A DNA stretch of 50,620 nucleotides, taken from NCBI GenBank assembly GCA_052039575.1, contig JBQGEK010000369.1, forward strand, positions 1 through 50,620, given 5' to 3'. Positions 15,435-24,659 of the stretch are shown here, piece by piece (position 1 is the stretch's first letter; every line of letters begins with the position of its first letter). The notes beneath the pieces are model-generated. The model ran no database searches. It was not told the origin of the DNA and was given only the letters and a program-made list of their open reading frames with translations. A program made the translations under genes and the position numbers. This stretch comes from Patulibacter sp052039575. Its GTDB lineage: Bacteria > Actinomycetota > Thermoleophilia > Solirubrobacterales > Solirubrobacteraceae.

Positions 15435-15976
15435 GAGCGCTTGCCCCTCGTCGGCGTGGTCGCCACGATGCCTTCGAGCTGCTTGATCGCACGGTGGATC
15501 AGGACCTTGGTGGCGCCATCGGACCGCCCCATCGCCCGGGCGATCTCGCGGTTGTCCATGTCGAGAGCGAATCGCATGATCAGCGCCTCACGGCGATCGT
15601 CGGGCAGGTCGTCCACGGCGTCGAGGATCCGGCGCAGCTCGTCTCGCTCCTCCACCAGGTCCTCGGTGGTGTGGGACGCGCGCAGCACCGTCGTCGTGTC
15701 GTCATCGTCGATCGACGTCTGGGGACGGCGCGAGCGATCCCGGAACAAGTTGGCGGCCAGGTTGTGCGCGATCCGAATCAGCCACGGCCGCAGCGGGCGG
15801 CCGTCGGATTCGTTCAGCGCACGTTCGAAGTGCCGGTAGGCCTGCAGGAACGTCTGCTCGGTGAGGTCCTCCGCATCGTGGTGGTTGCCGACCCGGTAGT
15901 ACGCGAAGGAGTAGACGTCGCGGAGATGGGAACGGTAGAGCTCCGAGAACCGTTGATCGAGCTCCGCCTTGTCCAC
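15431..15976 (-). CDS. ECF-type RNA polymerase sigma factor
   Basis: 181 residues with region 2 (FSELYRSHLRDVYSFAYYRV, HHDAEDLTEQTFLQAYRHF, LIRIAHNLAANLFRDR) and region 4 (LPDDRREALIMRFALDMDN, REIARAMGRSDGATKVLIHR). Extra-cytoplasmic-function group. The GTG start follows TAGGCT by six bases, a leaderless arrangement. Directly coupled to the small membrane protein. Target promoters are unknown and no obvious autoregulatory ECF -35 (GGAAC) is seen upstream. Confidence 0.92.
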   Translation of the reverse strand: MDKAELDQRFSELYRSHLRDVYSFAYYRVGNHHDAEDLTEQTFLQAYRHFERALNESDGRPLRPWLIRIAHNLAANLFRDRSRRPQTSIDDDDTTTVLRASHTTEDLVEERDELRRILDAVDDLPDDRREALIMRFALDMDNREIARAMGRSDGATKVLIHRAIKQLEGIVATTPTRGKRS

Positions 15977-15982
15977 CCGGTC

Positions 15983-15988
15983 AGCCTA
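15983..15988 (-). promoter_or_regulatory. -10 element TAGGCT
   Basis: Six bases before the GTG of the ECF sigma gene. Confidence 0.5.
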
Positions 15989-16047
15989 TCCGTCGCGTGC
16001 GGTCCGCACCGTGACGAGACTCCCGGTTCCGCTGGGCCGGTCGCGCT

Positions 16048-16971
16048 CTACCGCGCCTCCTGGTCGTGGCCGTCGCCGGCCGGCCGCGCGCCGTGCAGGC
16101 CGCCGTCCGGGGCCAGGCTGACGTCGAGCAGCGCCCGATCGACGCCGATCCCGCGCTCGGTCGTGTGGCCGCCGAGCGCGTTCCACTGCAGTTCGACGCA
16201 CGGCCAGATCCGCGCAGTCACGGCGCGCGCCAAGTCCGCCGTCGGGTCCTCGGTCTTCGGGAAGCGCAGCGGACTGCCGGCGCGAATCGTCACCTTGTGC
16301 GGCCGGATCTTCCACTTGGTGCGGATATGGGTCGTGCCGTGGACGGCTACCGGCACGACCGGCACCCCGGTCTCCAGCGCCAGCCGCCCGACGCCGCGCT
16401 TGGGCGAGCCGAGCCCGCCCGGCCGGGTCCGCGTGCCCTCCGGGAAGATCACCACGCAGTCACCGCGCTCGAGGATCGCCCGGGCGGTGCTCATCGCGTC
16501 GCCATTGGCGTTGCCGCGGTCGATCGGGAACGCGCCGAGGCTGTTGAGGAACCAGCGCTGCAGCGGCTTGCGGAACAGTTCCTTCTTGGCCACGAAGTAC
16601 AGCGGTCGACGGCTCAGCGCGCCGACCACGAACGGGTCGAGGAAGCTGCGGTGGTTGGCCGCGAAGATCACCGGCCCGCTCCTGGGCACGTGCGACATGC
16701 CGATTCTGCGCAGCCGGAAGTACGTGTGGAAGAACGGCTGGAAGAACGCCCGAACCACCCAGTAGACGAGCGGGTTGACGCCCTTGCCGGTGGCTCGATC
16801 GTGCAGCAGGCGCCGCTCGTCGCGGTCGAGATCCGGGCGCTCGCGGCGAGGACCACCGGTCGCAGACGCGGGCCCGGCTGCCGCCGGCGACTGTGCGGGA
16901 GCGTCCGGGCGGGCCGGAGGCGCTTCCACCGCGAGCGGGGGAGCGGTCGGGGTCTGCAGATCGTGCGCCAT
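16048..16971 (-). CDS. plsC: 1-acyl-glycerol-3-phosphate acyltransferase (PlsC family)
   Basis: Transfers an acyl chain to lysophosphatidic acid in phospholipid synthesis. Family motifs: NHRSFLDPF (HX4D catalytic motif), the substrate motif FPEGTRTRPG, and VPVVPVAVHGT. 307 residues, longer than the usual 200-260 because of a Pro/Ala-rich N-terminus (about 60 residues) and a 30-residue C-terminal tail. One hydrophobic segment (LVYWVVRAFFQPFF) precedes the catalytic domain. Monocistronic between the ECF sigma gene and tRNA-Thr. Confidence 0.88.
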   Translation of the reverse strand: MAHDLQTPTAPPLAVEAPPARPDAPAQSPAAAGPASATGGPRRERPDLDRDERRLLHDRATGKGVNPLVYWVVRAFFQPFFHTYFRLRRIGMSHVPRSGPVIFAANHRSFLDPFVVGALSRRPLYFVAKKELFRKPLQRWFLNSLGAFPIDRGNANGDAMSTARAILERGDCVVIFPEGTRTRPGGLGSPKRGVGRLALETGVPVVPVAVHGTTHIRTKWKIRPHKVTIRAGSPLRFPKTEDPTADLARAVTARIWPCVELQWNALGGHTTERGIGVDRALLDVSLAPDGGLHGARPAGDGHDQEAR

Positions 16972-17064
16972 CGCTGGTACAGACCCCGTTCCGTGCCCGT
17001 GGTTACAGGAGCGTGGCCCGGCACCCCCACCGTCGGCGTACGGACGATGCGACGACCGGTACCC

Positions 17065-17070
17065 TCCGTG
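17065..17070 (+). promoter_or_regulatory. Candidate -10 (TCCGTG/TACCCT region) of tRNA-Thr
   Basis: TACCCT at 17060-17065 precedes the tRNA 5' end by about 13 bases, suitable for a short trimmed leader. No clear -35 hexamer is seen. Confidence 0.3.
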
Positions 17071-17078
17071 TCTCCCCG

Positions 17079-17151
17079 GCCGGCGTAGCTCAGTTGGTAG
17101 AGCACCCGCCTTGTAAGCGGAAGGTCACCGGTTCGAGTCCGGTCGCCGGCT
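17079..17151 (+). tRNA. tRNA-Thr (anticodon TGT)
   Basis: Full cloverleaf: acceptor GCCGGCG/CGCCGGC, D-arm GCTC/GAGC, anticodon loop CTTGTAA (anticodon TGT, reads ACA), T-arm ACCGG-TTCGAGT-CCGGT, discriminator T. CCA is not encoded. The outermost anticodon-stem pair (27-43) is a C-A mismatch. Confidence 0.97.
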
Positions 17152-17248
17152 CTCGGGGCGTCGCGGTCGCCGCGAGGCACCGTCGTCATCGCGGCAGGCG
17201 ACGTCGTCCCGCCCGCCGGGCGGGGCGTCACTTCACCCCTCGGGGCTC

Positions 17249-17254
17249 TACCGT
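17249..17254 (+). promoter_or_regulatory. -10 element TACCGT
   Basis: Six bases before GTG 17261 of the ABC exporter; leaderless-type placement. Confidence 0.5.
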
Positions 17255-17260
17255 GAGCCG

Positions 17261-19057
17261 GTGCGCTCCGACCCCCCGTCGCCCGACGCCGTCCACCCCT
17301 TGCTCCGCCTCTGGCGGCGGATGACCTCGCTGCGCAAGCGCGTCATCGCCGCCGTCGTCACGACGGTCCTCAACAAGCTCTTCGACATCGCCCCCGAGCT
17401 GCTGATCGGCGTCGCGATCGACGTGGTCGTGCGCGGCGACGACAGCTTCGTCGCCCGGCTGTTCTCGGTCGAGAACCGCCACGATCAGCTGCTCGTGCTC
17501 GCCGCGATCACCGTGGTCGTCTGGATCGTGGAGTCCGTGACGCAATACCTGGCGGACTGGTTGTGGCGGGGACTGTCCCAGGACATCCAGCACGACCTGC
17601 GGGTCGATGCATACGCCCACGTCCAGGACCTCGACATGAGCTGGTTCGAGGACCGCCAGTCGGGCCGCCTGGTGACGGTGCTCAACGACGACGTCAACCA
17701 GCTCGAGCGGTTCCTCGACATCGGTGCGAGCAAGATCATCCTGACCGCGACCAACATGGTCGCGGTCGGGACGGTCTTCGTCCTGATCTCTCCGCTGCTG
17801 ACGGTCGTGGCGTTCCTTCCGATCCCGGTGATCGTCGCCGGGTCGCTGCTGTTCCAACGCCGGCTCGGGCCCCGCTACGCGCTCGTTCGCGAGCAGGCCG
17901 GCCGTCTCGGGGGACTGATCGGCGGGAACCTCGGCGGCGTCGCCACGATCAAGGCCTTCGGCGCCGAGGCACGGGAGACCGCTCGCGTCGAGGATGCCTC
18001 CGACGCCTATGCCGACGCCAACCGGCGCGCGATCGTGCTCAGCTCCGCGTTCGTCCCGCTGATCCGGATGGCGGTGCTGGTCGGATTCATCCTGACCCTG
18101 GTGATCGGCGGCAACGCCGCCCTGGACGGGACGCTCGAGATCGGGCTGTTCTCGGTGCTCGTGTTCATGACGCAGCGGCTGCTCTGGCCGCTGACCGACC
18201 TCGGCGAGACCCTCGACCAGTACCAGCGCGGCGTGGCGTCGCTCCGCCGGATCCTCGACCTGATCGACCGCCCGGTCGAGATCCGCTCGGGCGAGCGCGA
18301 GCTTCCGCCCTCGCCCCCGGGAGCCGTCCGGTTCGACGCGGTCCGGTTCGGCTACAGCGAACAGCTGCCGGTGCTGGAGGGCCTCGACCTCGAAGCGGCG
18401 GCGGGTGAGACCCACGGGATCGTCGGAGCGACCGGGGCCGGCAAGTCGACCATGGTCAAGCTGCTGCTGCGGCTCTACGAAGCGGACTCCGGCGAGATCT
18501 CGATCGACGGGGTGCCGATCCGCGAGATCACGCTGCCGAGCCTGCGCGGTGCGATCGGCTACGTCGGCCAAGATGCGTTCCTGTTCGATGGCACCGTCGC
18601 CGAGAACCTGCGCTACGGGGCCCCCGACGCGTCGGACGACGACCTCCGACGGGCCGTGGCGACCGCCGAGGCCGCCGACTTCGTCGAGCATCTTCCCCAC
18701 GGCCTCGACACACCCGTCGGCGAACGTGGCGTCAAGCTCTCGGGTGGGCAGCGTCAGCGGCTGACGATCGCCCGCGCCCTGGTACGAGACCCGGCGATCC
18801 TGGTGCTCGACGAGGCGACCAGCGCCGTCGACAACGAGACGGAAGCCGCGATCCAGCGGTCACTGCTACGGGCCAGTCGGGACCGCACGACCTTCGTGAT
18901 CGCTCACCGGCTCTCGACGGTCCGCCACGCGGACCGGATCCATGTGATCGAGCGCGGCGTGGTCACCGAGTCCGGCACGCACGACGAGCTGCTGCAGCGC
19001 GGCGGGCGCTACGCGGCGCTGTGGGCAGTCCAAACCGGCGAGCTCGCTACGGACTAG
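17261..19057 (+). CDS. ABC exporter, fused permease and ATPase (half-transporter)
   Basis: 598 residues, the normal size for a type IV ABC exporter half-molecule that works as a homo- or heterodimer. Six-helix membrane domain at about residues 25-310 with the coupling segments QHDLRVDAYAHVQDLDMSWF and GGVATIKAFGAE. Nucleotide-binding domain at about 340-590 with Walker A GATGAGKST, Q-loop YVGQDAFLF, signature LSGGQRQRL, Walker B ILVLDEAT and the H-loop IAHRLST. Substrate unknown (lipid or drug exporter-like). GTG start placed by the -10 element six bases upstream. Single gene after tRNA-Thr. Confidence 0.93.
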   Translation: MRSDPPSPDAVHPLLRLWRRMTSLRKRVIAAVVTTVLNKLFDIAPELLIGVAIDVVVRGDDSFVARLFSVENRHDQLLVLAAITVVVWIVESVTQYLADWLWRGLSQDIQHDLRVDAYAHVQDLDMSWFEDRQSGRLVTVLNDDVNQLERFLDIGASKIILTATNMVAVGTVFVLISPLLTVVAFLPIPVIVAGSLLFQRRLGPRYALVREQAGRLGGLIGGNLGGVATIKAFGAEARETARVEDASDAYADANRRAIVLSSAFVPLIRMAVLVGFILTLVIGGNAALDGTLEIGLFSVLVFMTQRLLWPLTDLGETLDQYQRGVASLRRILDLIDRPVEIRSGERELPPSPPGAVRFDAVRFGYSEQLPVLEGLDLEAAAGETHGIVGATGAGKSTMVKLLLRLYEADSGEISIDGVPIREITLPSLRGAIGYVGQDAFLFDGTVAENLRYGAPDASDDDLRRAVATAEAADFVEHLPHGLDTPVGERGVKLSGGQRQRLTIARALVRDPAILVLDEATSAVDNETEAAIQRSLLRASRDRTTFVIAHRLSTVRHADRIHVIERGVVTESGTHDELLQRGGRYAALWAVQTGELATD

Positions 19058-19081
19058 GCGCCGCGAGCCCGATCGCCACGG

Positions 19082-19098
19082 GGAGCCGGCACGGCTCC
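19082..19098. terminator. Short hairpin between convergent genes
   Basis: GGAGCC-GGCAC-GGCTCC in the 48-base gap between the ABC exporter and the small membrane protein gene. May serve both strands; no T-run. Confidence 0.35.
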
Positions 19099-19105
19099 GT
19101 CCGGG

Positions 19106-19360
19106 TCAGGAGTCGGGGTCGTCGTCGGCGCGGCGACCACGATCACTCTCGGCGATCGCCCGCTCCGCGGCCTCGAGCGAGGCCATCGTGCGTTCGTAGC
19201 GCGCGCGGCTGCGGGCTCTCCCGGCAGTCCAACCGGTGACGATCATCAGCAGGACGACCACCACGATCGCCCCCACCACCAGTCCCTCCGTCGTCAAGGC
19301 GAGTGGCACGTCGCCGGAACGCAGGACGGGAACGGTGGTGGTGAGCCCGGAGGGCGGCAT
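19106..19360 (-). CDS. Small single-pass membrane protein, 84 residues
   Basis: Not recognised. A short extracellular-side N-terminus (MPPSGLTTTVPVLRSGDVPL), one membrane helix at about residues 26-47 (LVVGAIVVVVLLMIVTGW), then a basic and acidic cytoplasmic helix (RARSRARYERTMASLEAAE) and a charged tail. ATG 19360 is chosen over two upstream GTGs because TAGAGT ends exactly seven bases before it. Divergent from nothing nearby and followed by the ABC exporter on the other strand. Confidence 0.6.
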   Translation of the reverse strand: MPPSGLTTTVPVLRSGDVPLALTTEGLVVGAIVVVVLLMIVTGWTAGRARSRARYERTMASLEAAERAIAESDRGRRADDDPDS

Positions 19361-19367
19361 CACGCGC

Positions 19368-19373
19368 ACTCTA
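19368..19373 (-). promoter_or_regulatory. -10 element TAGAGT
   Basis: Seven bases before ATG 19360 and overlapping the alternative GTG start, which it therefore excludes for a transcript beginning here. Confidence 0.5.
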
Positions 19374-19396
19374 GGGCGCGGTGCCGGAGGTCGCCG

Positions 19397-20062
19397 CTAG
19401 CCGGCGACGACGCGCAGCGCGGGACGCTCGCGCTCGCGAAGGAAGTCGCCGATCTTGCGCTTGACCCGCTGCAGGGCATTGTCGACGCGCTTGGTGTCGG
19501 AGCCCAGCTTCTCGGCGATCTCCTCGTAGGTGCGCCCGCGCAGGTACATCGCGAGCACGCGCGACTCGAGGTCGCTGAGCAGATCGGGGACGGAGCTGAC
19601 CAGCGCACGCAGCTCGTCGCGGTCGACGGCCAGTCGCGCCGGGTCGTGCTTCTGGGGGCCGGCGATCACGTCGTGCATCGTGCTCTCGCCCTCGGAGGCA
19701 CCCGGCGGAGGCGCCGACAGCGAGACCGCGTCGTTGAGCAGCTTGGCCTTATGGCGGTTGTCTGCCTTGATCGCGGTGATCATCCGGCGCGTGATGCAGA
19801 GCTCGGCGAAGTTGCGGAAGCTCGACTCGCGATCGGTGCGGAAGTCCCGGATCGCCTCGTACAGACCCATCAGCCCGTACTGGATCAGGTCGTCGCGGTC
19901 GCCGCCGTTCAGGAAGAAGGACGACGCCTTCATGCGGACAAACCCCTGATAGCGCTGGATCAGGCGGGAGACGGCCACTTCGTCGCCGCGCTTCGCGCGA
20001 GCGAGAAGGAACCCATCCTCAACCTGACGTTGAGCGTTAGGGGCGATCTTGAGTTGTGCCAC
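19397..20062 (-). CDS. sigH: Spo0H/SigH-type RNA polymerase sigma factor
   Basis: 221 residues strongly resembling Bacillus subtilis SigH: RYQGFVRMKASSFFLNGGDR, DDLIQYGLMGLYEAIRDFR, SFRNFAELCITRRMITAIK in region 2 and LLSDLESRVLAMYLRGRTYE, VDNALQRVKRKIGDFL in region 4. Start at GTG 20062 (MAQLKIAPNAQRQ) because AGAAAGG lies four bases upstream; the frame continues to 20098 without support. Last gene of the long leftward block, directly after rlmB, as in B. subtilis. The role here is unknown, since there is no sign of sporulation genes. The leader has two symmetric elements described separately. Confidence 0.92.
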   Translation of the reverse strand: MAQLKIAPNAQRQVEDGFLLARAKRGDEVAVSRLIQRYQGFVRMKASSFFLNGGDRDDLIQYGLMGLYEAIRDFRTDRESSFRNFAELCITRRMITAIKADNRHKAKLLNDAVSLSAPPPGASEGESTMHDVIAGPQKHDPARLAVDRDELRALVSSVPDLLSDLESRVLAMYLRGRTYEEIAEKLGSDTKRVDNALQRVKRKIGDFLRERERPALRVVAG

Positions 20063-20075
20063 GAGATGCCTTTCT

Positions 20076-20099
20076 TTTGTCCGCCTCCCAGCGGACAAA
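20076..20099 (-). promoter_or_regulatory. Hairpin just upstream of the sigH ribosome-binding site
   Basis: Perfect nine-base arms TTTGTCCGC and GCGGACAAA around a six-base loop; the 3' arm ends two bases before AGAAAGG. Could gate translation or be a repressor site. Confidence 0.6.
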
Positions 20100-20179
20100 C
20101 CAGCCCCGTAGCGCGCGCCTCCCTCGGCGCTATGAGAAAAACAGTTCCCTGTCGCTTCCCGCCGGCCAAGGGCCCGGTC

Positions 20180-20194
20180 TCGACCTTAGGTCGA
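20180..20194. promoter_or_regulatory. 15-bp palindrome upstream of sigH
   Basis: TCGACCT and AGGTCGA arms with one central base, in the rlmB-sigH gap. Confidence 0.45.
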
Positions 20195-20223
20195 CGGTGA
20201 CGACGCGGGTGAGAATGACAAAG

Positions 20224-21425
20224 TTATGTCGCGCTGTCAAGGCGATCTCGCTGCTGCAAGATCGCGTACAGCAGTGCGGCACCCGCAGCGCCCACGTTGA
20301 GGCTGTCGATCTCGCCGCGCAGCGGCAGGGCCACGAGCGCATCGCAGGTTGCCGTAACCCGGTCGCGCAACCCGGTTCCCTCGGCCCCCATCACCAGCAC
20401 CACTCCGCCGGTGTAGTCGGGCTCGTCGTAGGGGACGGCGTCGCCGCCTCCGGCCGCTCCGTAGATCCAGCAGCCGGCCTGCTTCGCTTCGCCGAGCGCA
20501 TCGGCGAGGTTGCGGACCTGCGCGATCGGCAGGTGCTCGACGGCACCGGCTGACGCCTTGACCGCCGACGGCGTGACCTCTGCGGCACGGTGGCGGCAGA
20601 TCACCAGTCCGGTCGCACCGACGCACTCCGCGGTCCGGGCGAGCGACCCCAGGTTCTGCGGGTCCTGAACCTCGTCGAGCGCGACGATCAGCGGGTTCGG
20701 TTGCTCGAGCAGCTGCTCGAGTTCCACGTACGGGTAGGCATCGACCGCCGCGACCACGCCCTGGTGGTCGCCGCTGCCGGCGAGCGCCGCCAGCTCGTCG
20801 CCGGTCGTGATCTTGGCGTCCACGTCCGCCAGCCACTGCTCCGCCTCGATGGTCGGCTCGGTCGCCCAGATCCGACGGATCTCCCGCCGGTCGGCTCGCA
20901 GCGCCTCGTGCACGGCGTTGCGCCCGTAGAGCAGCTGGCCGTCGTGGCGGAAGTCCGTCGGCAGCGCCGGGGCCGACGCGGCGAACCGCTCGGTGCGGTC
21001 CTCTCCCCCACCCCGCGGCGTCCGCTCTCGGGAGTCGCTGCGGCCTCGACCACGCGGCCCCGGACCGCGCCCGCCCGCTCCGGGTCGGCCGCCCGAGCGC
21101 CCGTCACGCGGACCGGCGTCCGGATCCGGGCCCTTGCCCTTGGCAGCGAGCTTCTTCGCCTTCCAGTACTCCGGGCCGCGTCGGTCGCCCCAGTACCCCT
21201 CGCCTCGCGGGTCGGGCTTGCTGGAGTCGCGCGGCTTGTTGCCCTTGCGGCCCCCCTCCGCCCGTCGGGCGTCGCGCGCGGACTTCCCGCCCTGCACGTT
21301 CTCGGCACGACGCTGGTCGCGGGCGCGGACGTCGTCGACGTCTCCGGAACGACCGCGACGCTTTCCGCCACTCGGTCGGTCCTGGCGCGGTCGGCGGCCT
21401 CCGCCGCCACCGCTCGACTTGGGGG

Positions 21426-21429
<4 letters not shown>
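20224..21429 (-). CDS. rlmB: 23S rRNA 2'-O-ribose methyltransferase, TrmH/SpoU family, with long basic N-terminus
   Basis: SAM-dependent SPOUT enzyme, probably methylating a 23S rRNA guanosine. The catalytic region is LYGRNAVHEALRADRREIRR through DEVQDPQNLGSLARTAECVG, LVMGAEGTGLRDRV and IDSLNVGAAGAALLYAIL, which form the trefoil-knot SAM site. Total length is 401 against about 250 for RlmB. The first 150 residues are a disordered Arg/Gly/Lys-rich extension likely to bind RNA. The ATG overlaps the cysS stop (ATGA), so the two are coupled. Confidence 0.92.
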
Positions 21430-22829
<1,400 letters not shown>

Positions 22830-22837
22830 GACGCGTC

Positions 22838-22843
22838 AGCGTA
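22838..22843 (-). promoter_or_regulatory. -10 element TACGCT
   Basis: Eight bases before the cysS GTG; leaderless-type placement. Confidence 0.5.
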
Positions 22844-22947
22844 TCGCCCCGACCGGACCGGAAGGAACCTGCACCGCGACGGTACGGACGAGGCGCAGGA
22901 CGCCCACGCGAGCGGGCGGCGTCGGAGCCGCTGCCGCGCGACGTGCC

Positions 22948-23002
22948 GGAGCGGGGCGAGCCGGAGCGGAGCGGGCCGGAGCGGAGCGGGCCGGAGCGGG
23001 CC
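22948..23002. repeat. 15-bp tandem repeat
   Basis: Units at 22948-22962 (GGAGCGGGGCGAGCC), 22963-22977 and 22978-22992 (both GGAGCGGAGCGGGCC), then a truncated ten-base unit to 23002. Lies in the 200-base gap between the FAD oxidoreductase and cysS. Confidence 0.9.
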
Positions 23003-23030
23003 GGTCCGCCGCAGCGGGCCGGCCGGGAGG

Positions 23031-24575
23031 TCAGCCGCGGCCGACCCCGTCGCTGGTCTTGACCGCGACGTCGTCGTGCTGCCCGACCTCGCCGCTCGGG
23101 GTCGAGCCCGCGCGGTACGGGTAGGGGTTCTGCTCCGTCTCGCCCTCTTCCAGGTAGACGTCCTCGGCGTTGACCTCCCAGAGGTCGTGGTCGTCGCCGT
23201 AGAGGTTGTCGACGGCTCGCATCGACGTCAGCATCGAGTGGTCCGAGTTGTTGTAGCGGTGCAAGCCGTTGCGCCCGACCTGCTGGAAGTTCTCGATCCC
23301 GGCGATCCAGTTCTTGATGATCTGGACGTTCTCGGCGTAGCCGTCGACGTAGTCCGGGTAGGCCTTGGGCACGCGCACGACGTAGCCCTTGACGACCTGG
23401 CCGGGCTTCGACAGACCGATCTCCTCGAGCTCCTTGGTCGCCAGCGCGACGAGGTCCTCGTCGTTCGACGTCCAGAGGTCGTCGCCCTCGAAGCAGAAGT
23501 ACTCCATGCCGACGCAGGCCTTGGTCTCGTCGGGCACCATCCACGGGCTCCACGAGCGGAAGTTCTGGATCCGGCCCACGATCACGCCGGGCTCGTGGAT
23601 GTAGATCCAGTTGTCCGGGAACAGATCCTCGCCGTCGATGATCAGCGAGACGGTGAGGAAGTCGCGGTAGCGCAGCGCCTCGGCGGCGGCCACGACCTCG
23701 GCCGGGGCGCCCTCCGTCATCCGCAGCAGGTTGCGCAGCGGCAGCGACGAGACGATGTTGCCGAAGTCGGTGATCGTCTCGCCGTTGACCGTGACCTCGG
23801 TGATCCGGTTCCCCTCGAGCTTCATCCGCTCGATCGGCGCCTCCATCTCGATCACGCCACCGCGCTCCGAGATCGCGTCGGTCATCTTCTCCCACATCTG
23901 GCCCGGCCCGTAGCGGGGGTAGTCGAACTCGGTGATCAGCGTCTTGATGTCGCCGTTCTTCGACGGGAAGAACGCATCCTTGGCGGCCGTCATGAACGAC
24001 AGACCCTTGATCCGCTGGGCGGCCCAGTCGGCGGTCATCTCGCTCGCCGGGCGCCCCCAGACCTTCTCGGTGTAGGTCTTGAAGAAGTGCTCGTAGAGCC
24101 GCTTGCCGAAGCGGTTGGAGACCCACTGCTCGAGCGACGTCTCGGGCTGGCGCCGGAACGGCTTCTTGGCGACCGCCCAGAGGTACGAGAAGCCGGAGCG
24201 CATCAGCTCGACCGGGCCGAGCTTCTTGATCACGTCCATCCCGTTGAGCGGGTAGTCGAGGAACTTGCCGTTCCAGAAGATCCGCGACATCCGCGGGCGG
24301 CGGAGGAACTCGTCGCCCATGATCTCGTACCAGAGCTCTTCGACCTCACGGACCTTCGTGAAGAAGCGGTGCCCGCCCAGGTCGAACCGGTACCCGTCGC
24401 GCTCCACGGTCATCGCGATCCCGCCGACCTGGTCCGCCGCCTCGAAGACGGTGACGTCGGCATCGCGCTTGGCCAGCAGATATCCGGCGGTCAGGCCGGC
24501 GGGGCCTCCACCGATCACCAGCGTGCGGCCTTCCGGCGGGGATGTGGGTGACGAAGGCGACGGGGTGCCGTGCAT
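23031..24575 (-). CDS. FAD-dependent oxidoreductase of the amine-oxidase / UDP-galactopyranose-mutase-like group
   Basis: 514 residues. N-terminal dinucleotide fold TLVIGGGPAGLTAGYLLAKR with an acidic residue at the end of strand 2 (VFEAADQVGG), then YRFDLGGHRFF, typical of UGM- or protoporphyrinogen-oxidase-like flavoproteins. ENFQQVGRNGLHRYNNSDHS near the end fits the FAD-binding C-terminal motif. Substrate unassigned. It lies downstream of two glycosyltransferase-like membrane proteins, which supports sugar or polyprenol-linked glycan work (inference). AGGAG precedes the ATG by seven bases. Confidence 0.85.
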   Translation of the reverse strand: MHGTPSPSSPTSPPEGRTLVIGGGPAGLTAGYLLAKRDADVTVFEAADQVGGIAMTVERDGYRFDLGGHRFFTKVREVEELWYEIMGDEFLRRPRMSRIFWNGKFLDYPLNGMDVIKKLGPVELMRSGFSYLWAVAKKPFRRQPETSLEQWVSNRFGKRLYEHFFKTYTEKVWGRPASEMTADWAAQRIKGLSFMTAAKDAFFPSKNGDIKTLITEFDYPRYGPGQMWEKMTDAISERGGVIEMEAPIERMKLEGNRITEVTVNGETITDFGNIVSSLPLRNLLRMTEGAPAEVVAAAEALRYRDFLTVSLIIDGEDLFPDNWIYIHEPGVIVGRIQNFRSWSPWMVPDETKACVGMEYFCFEGDDLWTSNDEDLVALATKELEEIGLSKPGQVVKGYVVRVPKAYPDYVDGYAENVQIIKNWIAGIENFQQVGRNGLHRYNNSDHSMLTSMRAVDNLYGDDHDLWEVNAEDVYLEEGETEQNPYPYRAGSTPSGEVGQHDDVAVKTSDGVGRG

Positions 24576-24659
24576 CGGGACTCCTACGGTCGGGGTGCTG
24601 GTGAGCTCAGCCGGACGAGCGGACGGTCGAGACCTTGCTACCCGAAGTACCGCTCGTCC

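Noticed and set aside
24606..24655. GACGAGCG/CGCTCGTC inverted repeat upstream of the FAD gene
   Set aside because: Arms of eight bases are 30 apart, which is weak evidence at this GC content.
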